A DNA stretch of 64,000 nucleotides, from assembly GCA_019828595.1 (NCBI GenBank), contig JAHQRK010000002.1:3286001-3350000 (forward strand), written 5' to 3'. A program made the position numbers and the translations under genes. Under the pieces are notes generated by a model. That model did not search any database, was not told the DNA's origin, and saw nothing but the letters and a program-made list of their open reading frames with translations. Position 1 is the first letter of the stretch; every line of letters starts with the position of its first letter. This document shows positions 29,814 to 39,760 of the stretch, one piece after another. This stretch comes from Aphanomyces cochlioides (taxonomy: Eukaryota; Oomycota; Saprolegniomycetes; Saprolegniales; Verrucalvaceae).

Positions 29814-31786
29814 TTAGATGGGATGTAAGCTACGAACGGCATGGATCCCTTTCGTTTGTTGTTTTCGCGGCGCGATGGCACCAAAGGCGACTTTCGTCGG
29901 CGGCAGTCGCGACTTCAACGTTGATCTTGCTGTCGATTGGGTTGAATCAGCGGTGATAGCGGTCCTGGCGGCATCCAGCCGCTGATACATGAGATAACAC
30001 AGCGAGCAGACGCGAGTCTACCGCACGAGGGGTGTACCATGAGCATGCTCCAGGCCTTCAGACGTACCGTGTCGTAGAACCGCGCGACTTGCTTGGACGC
30101 CTCGGCAACCGTTTGCGCTAGACACATCCACGTCGAGAGCGTTCGCAAGGGAGAGAGCGTACATTGCTGCTTGAACCATTGAAGCTCGTGGAGGAGTTTA
30201 TTCCGCGCTGAAATGACGCCATCCACGTTGGATAGATCTGCGAGTTCGCGGCTAGACGCGACAGCGTGGCAGAGATTCGTCGCCAGCTTGGCGTTCGATC
30301 CGAAATGACCTTTGCCGGCGAGGAATGCGTCTTCTGTCTCGGCAACGATGATCGACTACCAGATGGACGTTCTAGCGCTCCGAGACGGCATGAACGTCGT
30401 ACTTTGTTTGAAATGCGCGTCGAGGATGGCTCTGTCAAGGCGATATCAAACGCTGGTGGAGTGCGACGCGTCGACAGGACGCAGAAATGGCCCGGACACG
30501 GTTTGATCTACCACCACGGCGTCTCAAGCGACGAGAAACATGGTGACGTACTTGTCGGGAAGGATCGACGGGTCGAGTGGTTGGATGCGCAGTCGCGGGA
30601 CGTCTCCTTGTACTCCGCATGGATGCCGGGAGATCCTTTTGATCAGCTTCGAAGACAACCTAGAACGAGAGACGTGAGTCGGTAGTGGCGGCATGGCGCT
30701 CGACGGACATTGGCCACTCGAACAAGCACGAGGCGATCTTCCGCAGTGAGGATGAAGTCGGCACAGAGATGGGAGACTTTGAAACGCGTGTACGCCTGCA
30801 TCCGTCGACAGTGAGAGAGCTTCCCCGTGGTGGAAGAGTACCTCGATGGAGTGGACGATCGTATGGACATGACGTTGCAGGTTCTCGTCGTAGCTCGAAT
30901 GGGTTTCCTTGATCGATTCATGCCATGGAGGATGACAGACGCTCCATTCCGTGCCGTCGACCCCGCTACAACGATCCCAAGTCGTCCCCTGGTCGACATG
31001 GAGGAATTGCCGTACGTTGCGATCGTGTGGAGGAGGAAGGAAGGAGGCTTGTAGCACAGGATACGTCCGTGGTGGCCGCCAAACACCGCCGAGTACGTTG
31101 CAGGATTCGGTCCAAACTACATCCACGGCCGCTCATCCTTGATTCCATGGAGGGGAGACTTACTTTGCCGCAGATGAACGGCTGGACGAGATACGTCTTG
31201 ATCCACGCTGGAGCGTTCGCATTGCACACAATCGTGTTGAACTGGACGTCGGTTAGAATAGTCGCTTTTCCGCTGTCCTACGCCGTCTCCAAGTCATCCA
31301 TCGACTTCCCAGAAGCTAGAGAGGTACGTGAAAGAGAACCCCAAGCTTCCGCGCGACGTTGGATGCGCGCTGGAGCGTCTTCTTGACGAACACTTTCTTG
31401 ATTTCCAAGAGGGAGAGTTCATGGCTGGGCTTTTCGCGGACTTCCTACAATCGCAGAGGATCCCATGACGACGGGAAAGAGTCGGGAGAAGCGTACGCCG
31501 TGCTTGGACGTGTAATACCACCGCCGGAGCTCGCCTTGATGGACAATCACCGCGTCGGCAATGTCAAGCTTGGCTCTACATGGACACTTCAACGTCAACA
31601 GTGCACGATTCAACATTGAACGACGTACCGTGACGCGAGGAGACACTCGTAGACCCTGCTCAAGGCACAGAATCCATCAAGCATAGCACAAACGACGTGG
31701 ATCTACCGCACAAAGCGCTCTCGCTGCAGTGCAGCGTTGCACAGGACGTCGTGGACGATCGCAGCTCGGTCGTGCGCTGCTTGCAT
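29814..31786 (-). CDS. unrecognised multi-exon gene
   Basis: Begins with MQAAHDRAAIVHDVLCNAAL (ATG at 31786) and ends ...GIHAVRSLHPI with TAA at 29814. Well-supported exons in order include GELRRWYYTSKHG, EVREKPSHELSLLEIKKVFV with the GVLFH end, ILTDVQFNTIVCNANAPAWI, FGPNPATYSAVFGGHHGRIL, and a segment with HESIKETHSSYDEN. After these come AYTRFKVSHLCADFILTAED, KPCPGHFCVLSTRR, IIVAETEDAFLAGKGHFGSN and the helical AETEDAF...KQVARFYDT. Introns are 40-57 nt with GTACG donors. About 500 aa in total; one middle junction (30540-30620) is unsettled. Soluble, no TM, mixed alpha/beta look. I cannot name the family. The stop is 17 bp from the tetraspanin stop (tail to tail). Confidence 0.6.
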
Positions 31787-31836
31787 GACCGCCCAAGGAG
31801 GATAAAAATAGGTTTTGCGTATTTTTCAATAGACAT

Positions 31837-33312
31837 CTACTGACACAGTCGCTGCTTGCGCTTGCCGACCTTCTTCTTCTGCTTCTTCTTTTGCGGCGGC
31901 GGTGGCGGCGTTGCTTTCTTTGACTTCTTGGCGTGGTTTGGCTCTGTCTTGGCGTCATCCCGGCCACGCTTTCGCTGCTGCTCTTCGTTCTCCAGCGGCG
32001 GCTGTGGGAGCTTTGCTTGTTTCTGCTGTTGAATCCACGCCAGCACGTCGTCAGGGACGCTCTGGCCTGCTTCCCGCACGACCCGCAAGAGAGTCTTGAC
32101 CATCCCAACGTCCTTTGGACTCACGAGTGTGATCGCTTGGCCCTTGGCACCGGCGCGACCAGTGCGGCCAATGCGATGGATGTATGTTTCCTCGTTCGGC
32201 GGGCAGTCGACATTGATGACAAAAGCGACGTCGTTGACGTGGAGACCGCGCGACGCGACGTCCGTGGCAAAGAGCAGCAATGCCGAGCCGTTCTTGAAGC
32301 GGTTGAGGTGCATCGTCCGGTCTTCCTGGCTCTTGTCGCCATGGACGACCGCAATGGAAGTGACGCCCGCGGCGGCGGCCGCTGCTTGCATGTCGTCGCA
32401 AGATTGCTTGGTTTTGAAGAAGACGATCGCCTTCTTGGCGCTCTCCACGATCGTCTTGCAGTGTTGCAGCAGTCGCGACGCCTTGTCGTCGTCCGACGCG
32501 CACGGCTCAATGCGCTGCTCAATGTCAGGATTCACTTGAACAGCGCCGATTGTGATGTGGATGGGATTGCGGAGGAAGATAGCGGCGAGCGCCTCGACCG
32601 TCATGGGCCAAGTCGCGCTGAAGAGAAGCGTTTGACGCGTCTCGGACGATGGAAGGACCGCTCGAATCGCCTGGAGTTGGGGCTCAAAGCCCATTTCCAG
32701 CATCTTGTCGGCTTCATCGAGGACCAACATGTCGACTTTGTCAAACGAGAGCGTGTCCTTGAGATCGAGGAGACGGCCGGGCGTTCCAATCAAGCAATCC
32801 ACGCCTTGCTCGAGGATGTCGACTTGGGCTTGCTTGGCAGTCCCGCCGTAGACTGCAACGGCGCGCAGAGATGGCATCGCGCGGACGAGCATCTTGCATT
32901 CCTTCTCGATCTGCATGGCGAGTTCACGGGTCGGCACCACGACGAGCATCTGTGGATGTTTGGATCGCACGGGATAGGCATACTTGTACTTTTGCTTGGT
33001 GCGCGTCTGGGCGACAACTTTGGCCTTGGCCATGCGATGGAAGGAGGGAAGGAGGAAGGCGAGCGTCTTGCCGGACCCCGTCTTGGCGATCGAGATGAGA
33101 TCGTGCTTGGCCAAGACGATCGGCCACGACTGGGCCTGAGTTGGCGTTGGTTTCTCAAACCCAGCGCGCGTCAATGCAGTCTTGACGTTCTCCGAGAACG
33201 GAGTAGATGCAAAAGTCTGCATGGGATCTGGGAGCGCGGCATCGTTTCCAGTACCGGTACTTGAGATCAAATGGTCGGCTCGCCATGCCGCGGCAAAATC
33301 TACGTTGTCCAT
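31837..33312 (-). CDS. DEAD-box RNA helicase (Dbp2/Dbp3-like)
   Basis: Single exon, 491 aa from the ATG at 33312; the frame continues upstream only with a TTG. All helicase motifs are present in order: the Q motif PTPTQAQSWPI, I AKTGSGKT, Ia PTRELA, Ib GTPGR, II DEAD, III SAT, IV VFFKTK, V ATDVASRGLHV and VI HRIGRTGRAG. The tail after residue 440 is lysine-rich (KKSKKATPPPPPQKKKQKKK), a nucleolar-type signal, which favours a ribosome-biogenesis helicase of the Dbp2/Dbp3 or DDX5-like group. It is one of few long intronless genes in the window. A 443-codon antisense open frame across it is a coding-bias shadow. A CCAAT box lies 36 bp upstream of the ATG. Confidence 0.92.
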   Translation of the reverse strand: MDNVDFAAAWRADHLISSTGTGNDAALPDPMQTFASTPFSENVKTALTRAGFEKPTPTQAQSWPIVLAKHDLISIAKTGSGKTLAFLLPSFHRMAKAKVVAQTRTKQKYKYAYPVRSKHPQMLVVVPTRELAMQIEKECKMLVRAMPSLRAVAVYGGTAKQAQVDILEQGVDCLIGTPGRLLDLKDTLSFDKVDMLVLDEADKMLEMGFEPQLQAIRAVLPSSETRQTLLFSATWPMTVEALAAIFLRNPIHITIGAVQVNPDIEQRIEPCASDDDKASRLLQHCKTIVESAKKAIVFFKTKQSCDDMQAAAAAAGVTSIAVVHGDKSQEDRTMHLNRFKNGSALLLFATDVASRGLHVNDVAFVINVDCPPNEETYIHRIGRTGRAGAKGQAITLVSPKDVGMVKTLLRVVREAGQSVPDDVLAWIQQQKQAKLPQPPLENEEQQRKRGRDDAKTEPNHAKKSKKATPPPPPQKKKQKKKVGKRKQRLCQ

Positions 33313-33347
33313 GTTCACCACTGAAACTGTCGTCAAAGATGGACTAT

Positions 33348-33380
33348 GATTGGTTAATATTTATTAATTTTAGCCAATTA
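33348..33380 (-). promoter_or_regulatory. CCAAT-box pair upstream of the helicase
   Basis: GATTGGTT at 33348-33355 and TAGCCAATTA at 33371-33380, inverted to each other, 36-68 bp upstream of the helicase ATG. Confidence 0.4.
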
Positions 33381-33596
33381 AAAAGCTCAAATATAAAATC
33401 TCACATTACTCAAATGTCCATCGTATCTCCATGCGACCCAACAATCAAAGAGCTCCACGTTCATTCAGCCTTTAGCGAGTTCTTTGGCGTCTCAATCTCT
33501 CTCTCTGTGCGTATTCTTAGCTCTCTTTGATCGTAAGCGTAGGTTGTATACCAACGAGTTTGATCTTTGTATGGCAGCACCCTCTCGGAAATGTGT

Positions 33597-33971
33597 CTAA
33601 GCGTCCTGCTGTTTGGTCAAGCTGCTGGCTCCGTCTGCCACGTGTATCTTTTCCACTTTTTCATCGATAGACTGGCTACAGATGTGGCCACGCCTGCCTA
33701 GTGTGTTGGCCAAAGGGGCTGTAATGAAGTTGGTGGTACCGCCACGCAGACACAAGTTTTGATCATTGTACTCGAGTTTCTCCGAAGGCCGAATGGACAA
33801 GCCCCGTCGATCCGATGAAGTCCTCCCCTCGCTCGTCATGTATTTAGATCCATAGCTTATGGACATGGAGTCCAGCAAGAGTTGGAGATCGCGTTTGAAC
33901 TCGATTTTGTCATTTTTCGAGGCGCATGAAGCGGCCATACTCAATGACAGAGACACTCGCCCATTTGTCAT
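33597..33971 (-). CDS. hypothetical protein, 124 aa
   Basis: An intact minus-strand frame with ATG at 33971 (MTNGRVSLSLSMAASCASKN) and stop at 33597. The product is soluble, Ser- and charge-rich, with one helical segment (KRDLQLLLDSMSIS). I recognise nothing. Support for a real gene comes from position: two TATCCGG motifs lie 24-45 bp upstream of the ATG, the spacing seen at other genes in this window. Without that the frame could be chance. Confidence 0.4.
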   Translation of the reverse strand: MTNGRVSLSLSMAASCASKNDKIEFKRDLQLLLDSMSISYGSKYMTSEGRTSSDRRGLSIRPSEKLEYNDQNLCLRGGTTNFITAPLANTLGRRGHICSQSIDEKVEKIHVADGASSLTKQQDA

Positions 33972-33994
33972 CCTGAGAGGTGGACAATGATGCT

Positions 33995-34016
33995 TATCCG
34001 GTCGATTATCCGGATG
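33995..34016 (-). promoter_or_regulatory. TATCCGG and TATCCGGATG motifs
   Basis: TATCCGGTCG at 33995-34004 and TATCCGGATG at 34007-34016, upstream of the 124-aa minus-strand frame. Confidence 0.45.
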
Positions 34017-34728
34017 ACAGACTCATTTTCCTTAAACAAGCATCCAGCTGGTCTCACTTGGTTAGACATGTCGCTAGAAAGTTCGTCCTGCGATCATTCC
34101 GGGGCCTAAGACGACATGACAGGCGGATTCCGCCCGTTGTTCGGGACCGAAGATCCTTCGCAATGACAGTGCTTGTGCATCTATCCCCCGCTCTGTGCAA
34201 GTTGGACCTAGGTCAAGGTTTAACCCCTCGAACTTGACAATGCTAAATGACCCCCACATGACAAGCCACCACTGGTATCTCAGGCCGCGATGTATTAATA
34301 CAATATCCATATAACCGTGCTTCTGTCTGGGGATATGGGGGCTTCTAGAGATGGCTGCAAGACTAAAAAAGCTCAAATTCTAGAACCACTACTTTGCGCC
34401 ATGATCTAGAGCTCTACTCATAACTCCATAGTCCACCATCGATTTCAGGCCGCCTAGAGCGGTATACACGGCGTGAACGACAAGCTAGGCCTAGGCTAGA
34501 CCGGTGCCGGTCTCCCTTTGCTTTTCATATCGCGTTGAGGGAGAAAACTCGTCGTTGTTTCCTCCAGCTTTTTTGTATTCACACCATTATCCAGGTGGTC
34601 AAAATGTACTACATAAGGAGATCTAATCCTGCACTAAAGTTGTAATTTAGGTGCTGAATTGAAGATTTACGCACCAGATTGGGACTCTTCAAGGGGGCAA
34701 CGCCATGCAACCATTTTGACTTTGGATC
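34017..34728. other. intergenic region, nothing recognised
   Basis: No convincing gene on either strand. It must include the promoter of the ROK kinase. Short open frames here have no natural composition. Confidence 0.4.
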
Positions 34729-35952
34729 ATGAGGCATTACATTGGCGTGGACATTGGCGGCATGAGCGTCAAGTGCGGCGTTGTGACCGAGAAAGGAGCT
34801 CTCGTCACGCGCAGCCAGCAGAAGATCGAAGAGGATCGATCGGCCGACGCAGTTGTCGCGCTCACTGTGGCGTTGGTCCGTCGATGTGTCGAAGAAAGCG
34901 GGGTCTCGTGGAAAGATATTGCTGGTCTGGGGGTGGGATGCCCTGGCCAAGCAAGTAAAGGCGTGCTTGTTGCGGCTGCAAACTTTGAATCGTGGAAGAA
35001 TGTCGAGTTGGAACGCTTGCTCAATGAAGCATTGGATATCCCGAGCATCCTCGTCAACGATGCGGATGCTGCAGTCGCTGCTGAGCATTGGATCGGCACA
35101 GCTGCGAACGTTCGAAACTTCGTCATGATCAGTACGTCTAGAATAAACTCCTGGCATGATTACTAATTGTGCGTATAGCCCTCGGCACTGGTATTGGCTT
35201 TGGTGTGGTCAATGACAATGCGATCCTCGCGGGTGGTACCGGTTTGATCGAAGGGGGACACATGGTACGTGCATTTATTCATGCCGTCATCGTCCTGAAC
35301 GGTTGATCTTGTAGATTGTGGTTCCTATGGGTCGTCCTTGTGGTTGCACGCAACGAGGATGTCTTGAACGCTACAGTTCTGCCACAGCATTGATCGAACA
35401 AGCCAAGATCAAAGCTGCTGACAAATGTACGCCTCGAGTTCTATCTACATGTCATCACACTCATTGACTTGGTAGCTCTGGTGACTCAATTGTCGTCAGT
35501 TGAAGGCGAAATCACAGCTAAGCATGTCTTTGATGCTGCAGATGCAGGCGATGTCATTGCCAAGGAACTGATTGCTGAAGCAGCCGACTATTTGGGCTTA
35601 GCATGCGTCAATTTTTGCCGCATCTTGGATCCTGAGGTAAAGCCCTCCATTTCCACATTGGAAAGCTCAAGGCGGTGTTGTTCTATCGTAGCTGATCGTT
35701 TTGTCGGGTGGCCTCGCGGAGAGTGGCGAGCCTTTCATCCAAGCGATCCGAGATGCCTACAAGAAATACACTTGGACAAAATTGCCTAACCCGGTATACA
35801 AATTCAAATTTATGACGTGGCATGCAAATATTCAATCTTAGTCCCGCATTGAGAAAGCATCGGTGGGTTACGATTCAGGCATCATTGGCGCCGCGGCGTT
35901 TGCGTTCAAGAAGGATGGAGTACAAGCAGGAAATCCACCTCAGCATGTGTAG
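34729..35952 (+). CDS. ROK-family sugar kinase
   Basis: Six exons, 34729-35131, 35179-35264, 35315-35426, 35476-35636, 35692-35793 and 35842-35952, introns 47-55 nt, give 324 aa, the usual ROK length. HYIGVDIGGMSVKCGVV is the phosphate-binding start. NDADAAVAAEHWIG with TLGTGIGFGVV is the active-site and ATP region, followed by EGGHMIVVPMGRPCGCTQRG with CLERY, the ROK zinc-binding pattern (GH...CxC...GCxE). ROK kinases phosphorylate glucose, ManNAc or similar sugars with ATP in the cytosol. A bacterial-type glucokinase is the most likely role; the substrate cannot be told by eye. The 3' end is convergent with the glutaminyl cyclase, 28 bp apart. Confidence 0.88.
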
Positions 35953-35980
35953 ACGACAACATGAATCTCGTTGCATTGGC

Positions 35981-36829
35981 TTATGGCTGACTCCGTCGAC
36001 GAATATGATGGCGCGGCACGTTCAAGTCGAGCTCAAACATGGAATCCCAGAGCTTTCCCGTCACGTAGACATGGCGGTTCTCAGGATTGTATGCGATGCC
36101 ATTCATGACGGCATCTCCCTTGAGGGGTCCTTCCATGGTTTTTGCATGATGCTCAAGATTTCGGAGATGGTCGAGGTTGAGTACTTCCTTGACCCGGCCA
36201 GTGTTAGGATCTATGCGCAGCACGTTGTCGGTGAACCAAACATTCGCAAGGAGTTCGCCATTGATGTATTCGAGCTCGTTGACGTTGCGAACTTCTTCGT
36301 CATTGAGAAGGACTTGGATCTTGCGTTGAACTTGCATCGTCGCGGGATCATAATAGAGAATCCATGACGATCCGTCGCTCACAATCAAGCTATGACCGTC
36401 TGTTGTCATGCCCCAGCCTTCTCCAGTTGTCGTTTCGAAATTGAACTTGTCGATGAGGTCGAATGTGTCTCGGTCAAGGACAAACCCTGTCTTGGCTTTG
36501 TATGTGAGTGCGTAGATCTTGTTGTTGAGCACCGTAATGCCTTCGCCAAATAATCCAGACGGAAAGGTAAACTCCTTCGTGATGTTCATCTCGGGGCCGA
36601 TCTCACGAACGTACGACGCGCCTTCGATGCCTGTCGATTCGAGCATCATGCCGTTGTGGAAGAGCAGTCCTTCCGTGAAGAATTCAGGATTGTGAGGGTG
36701 CACAGAGATGAGATCATACTGCCCGTGTGTTGGAGAAAGTGGATTCAGCTCTAGAGCGTCGAAATTGGCAGCATTCGACGCCGGGAAGTTCAAGAAGATT
36801 GCCAAGACGGTCAGACATGATCGGACCAT
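35981..36829 (-). CDS. glutaminyl-peptide cyclotransferase, plant/bacterial type
   Basis: Single exon, 282 aa from the ATG at 36829, which begins a signal peptide (MVRSCLTVLAIFLNFPASNA). The protein is built of beta-propeller blades: FTEGLLFHNGMMLESTG, then FGEGITVLNNKIYALTYKA, GEGWGMTTDGHSLIVSDGSS, VNELEYINGELLANVWFTD and MNGIAYNPENRHVYVTGKLW. These are the signature blades of the five-bladed propeller glutaminyl cyclases (Pfam Glu_cyclase_2, e.g. papaya QC). The enzyme converts N-terminal Gln to pyroglutamate on secreted peptides, so it acts in the secretory pathway or outside the cell. Conserved Glu and Trp near FTEG and DG-GWG fit. Intronless. Confidence 0.88.
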   Translation of the reverse strand: MVRSCLTVLAIFLNFPASNAANFDALELNPLSPTHGQYDLISVHPHNPEFFTEGLLFHNGMMLESTGIEGASYVREIGPEMNITKEFTFPSGLFGEGITVLNNKIYALTYKAKTGFVLDRDTFDLIDKFNFETTTGEGWGMTTDGHSLIVSDGSSWILYYDPATMQVQRKIQVLLNDEEVRNVNELEYINGELLANVWFTDNVLRIDPNTGRVKEVLNLDHLRNLEHHAKTMEGPLKGDAVMNGIAYNPENRHVYVTGKLWDSMFELDLNVPRHHIRRRSQP

Positions 36830-36859
36830 TGCGCGTCGTGGTTCAGATGTGGAATGCAA

Positions 36860-37957
36860 GATTGAACGTACATGTTGATGACATGTGTACTACTATGTAA
36901 TGTACTTTCTCATACAAAAATTGTGACGAACGTCTGGACAGTACATAGCATTGCAGCAATGTACGAATGCGAATATCTTTTTCTCGTCCATGCCAAAGCG
37001 ACGTCTGCTGGATGATGTCGACTGCTTCCAGCTCTGTGGACGACGGCAGCGCAGTGTAGCTCACATTTCTTACAGTATATTAGCAGTCTAGATGCGCATG
37101 AATGCCTGAAGCCATTTGCAGAATGTGTGAACGGTTCATATGAGAGTTCCGACAATCAAATACCTACAGATGTCAGACTTCTCGCCAACGAGGACATTGT
37201 CCCCGAGGCATCGACGACAATCGCCAACCTTACAAGTAGGACGCAGTATTAACAACACAGTTAATTTCTAAAAAGAATGCGACTCCCAGATCAACTCTCA
37301 GGAACACAAAGGACAATTCATGCACACAAACTTCATCAGTCACTGGAAGAATGAACGCATGACTGTCTGCCAACATGCACGAACCTTATTTATCTTGACG
37401 GCAGTGCTAACAAGCTCGAATCGACCGCCAGGATAGTCTAAATGAGATATTTACCTAGACGTAGTGAGGAAATCAATCGGTCAGCATATTGTCATTGATG
37501 ACCCATCGGCAAACTAAATACCGTGCACAACATGGTGTCCATCGGCACCAAGCATTTGCAATTGCCGCACGCTAAAGTCCAACTTGCGGAGCGTTTGATT
37601 TTCACGTAGGATAACACGAATACAACCAAGAATCTGCGTGGTCTTGATACCAGCAGCCCCAAGAGATGAAGTTGCATTAGCAGCTCATAAGAGCGCCCTA
37701 CCATGAGTCGTGAAGAATTGAGTTTGAAAAGTCACAAAGAGCTCGCGCAGCTCAAGGCAAGTTAATCGACACCAATCGAGATCAACTGCAACACGCACAA
37801 AACAAGAAAGACTCTAGCAGCTTGCCAGTGTCTGCCTCTGGTAGAACGACTTTTTGCAAAATTCCACATGAAGATGCAGGCAAGACGCAACACACTTGCA
37901 CACGAAATAAAGCAAGAAGGAAACAACAAATCACACTGTCACACACAATATAGAGCT
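36860..37957. other. gap without a resolved gene
   Basis: About 1.1 kb. Minus-strand patches look coding, e.g. 37514-37690 (GAAGIKTTQILGCIRVILRE and a stop at 37514) preceded by a possible exon with LPEADTGKLLESFLF near 37790-37850, and a Cys-containing patch near 37190-37240. I could not join them to a start codon. It may be a small gene with unusual splice sites or a decayed one. Confidence 0.3.
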
Positions 37958-39311
37958 TTACTGCGTGGGTTTACTAGTCGGTGGTGGCGGGGGCTGTTGC
38001 TGCTGTTGAGGATAATAGACTGCACCTGGAGGCGGGGGTGGCATCGGAGGATACATCATGTGGTACATGTCATACTGCATTGGGGCAGCAGCAGTCGTGT
38101 ACGGCATATATGGTGCCTGGACGTACTGGAGATGGTGAGGCATCACAGCCGGTGGTTGTGGGGGAAGAAGATGTTGCTGATGCGGTTGCGGCAACGCTGG
38201 AGGTCGATGGCCTCCAGAGTTCGCCCCTTGTTTTTGCGACGCCAGATTGCAATGAATGGTACGGCCCTATGTGAGTGTAATCAAGCTGGACAAACGATAG
38301 AATGCTTACGTCAATGACTTTTTGTGGATGAGCAAGAGCTCGTTTGGCACTCGCTTGATGGCGGAACACGATGAATGCAAAGCCTTTACTCTTTCCCGTC
38401 TGTCGGTCTTTGGCGATTGTAACTTCGTCAAGATCGCCATACTTTTTGAATTCAGCCGTCACGGTGTCGGTGTGTGTGTTGTAGTCGAGTCCACGAACAA
38501 ATAATTTGCGCTCGGATTCATCACCTGGTGGACCATCAACGTAGGATGGAGGAGATGGGCCTTGCGGAATAGGTGGTTGAGGAGGTGGCCCCGCGGGTTG
38601 GGGAGGTGCATGAGTCGTTGAGCCACCGTTGTGGTTGTGATGCTGTGATTTTGAATGCTTGCCTGAAGATGACGAGGACGAGGAGGATGACGTTTCAGGC
38701 ATGGCTGCGAGATTGCATTGGCATTTACGGCCATCGATTTCGTGTGGCTGAGCTTGCAATGCTCGGTCGGCAGATTCCATGTCTTCGTACGTGACGAAGC
38801 CAAAACCTTTTGATTTCCCAGTGTTGCGATCCATAATCACAGTGCATTCTTCAATCTTGCCAAACTTAGCAAAGTAATCTTGCAAGGACGGGGTAGTTGT
38901 GTCCCACGACAGACCCCGCACAAACAACTTGCGATGGGCGACATCGACGCTTGCCATGGTTCGGATTTCATTAAAGATGCTTTCGTGTTGAAGTGCTCTA
39001 CGAATGCAGTCAGACCTCCTACAAAGATGAATCACGTACGCATGGACGAGAATAGATTCAAGCTGATCGCGTGTGAATGGACCCAACAGCTTGGTAATCG
39101 TCTTGGCTTCGGTCTCTTCAATTGACGGTACATGTCCGTTGAACAAAGCGTCGTCGTGATCCACAGTCTCGAGCTTGCGCTTTTTGGACGTCTCGTCGCG
39201 CTTCAATTCCTCGGGGAGATAATAACCTCTCTCGTGGTCTCGGATGCCTCGTTCGGACGCCTTGTTGTCTGCGGACGTCGTTGGACTTGTCGACTTGGGC
39301 GAGCTGCTCAT
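37958..39311 (-). CDS. RNA-binding protein with two RRM domains
   Basis: Exons 39311-39040, 38997-38310 and 38266-37958 (introns 42 and 43 nt) give 422 aa. The N-terminus is acidic and lysine-rich, with a short helix (TITKLLGPFTRDQLESILVH) seen before RRMs in plant UBA2-like proteins. RRM1 has KLFVRGLSWDTTTPSLQDYF and KSKGFGFVTYED; RRM2 has KLFVRGLDYNTHTDTVTAEF and KSKGFAFIVF. A Ser-run and His/Pro linker joins them, and the C-terminus is Pro/Gln/Met/Tyr-rich and probably disordered. It resembles hnRNP A/B- or UBA2-type regulators of mRNA splicing or stability. Both introns fall in low-information loops and the joins are exact. Confidence 0.85.
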
Positions 39312-39385
39312 CTCTCTGGCACAAGACTCGTACCAGTCAAAAAATCCAAAAACTACTAACTAACCTGTAATATTACTATTAGTAA

Positions 39386-39755
39386 GGGCCCGTCTGGATA
39401 CACGTTAAAAAATATTGTGATAATTCGTTATTGAGTTTTCTGCATTTTGGGAAAAGAATACAAACCACAGATTATATTATCACTATAATTCTATTTTTGG
39501 ACTGTCTGGATTCCCAAGAAAATAGAATAAAATTAGAGAATTTGACCGAATTATACAATATTGGTCAAAATATACGACTTTGAGTAGGTAGTATATTTTT
39601 TATTGCGATAATCGACCAATTTTGGAATAATTTTTTGCAATAAAATTTATTGAATATGTGCATCCAGACAGGGAGTTATACAATATTTAAAATTATGCCA
39701 TAATGCTCAAATTATTGCGAATTATCATGATAATTAGTGGTATCCAGACGGGCCC
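39386..39755. mobile_element. MITE, PIF/Harbinger (Tourist-like)
   Basis: A 370-bp non-coding, AT-rich element bounded by perfect 16-bp terminal inverted repeats (GGGCCCGTCTGGATAC at 39386 and its complement ending at 39755). It is flanked by a 3-bp duplication TAA (39383-39385 and 39756-39758). A 3-bp TWA target duplication and a GGGCC... terminus fit PIF/Harbinger-derived MITEs. Inner partial copies of CTGTCTGGAT/ATCCAGACAG occur near 39503 and 39663, giving nested inverted repeats. No transposase is inside. Confidence 0.85.
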
Positions 39756-39760
39756 TAATA

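Noticed and set aside
30266..31386. Plus-strand frames of 139-153 codons inside the unrecognised gene
   Set aside because: They lie opposite well-joined minus-strand exons and have Arg-rich shadow composition.
31933..33264. A 443-codon open frame antisense to the DEAD-box helicase
   Set aside because: Same shadow effect; no natural domain and the sense strand holds every helicase motif.
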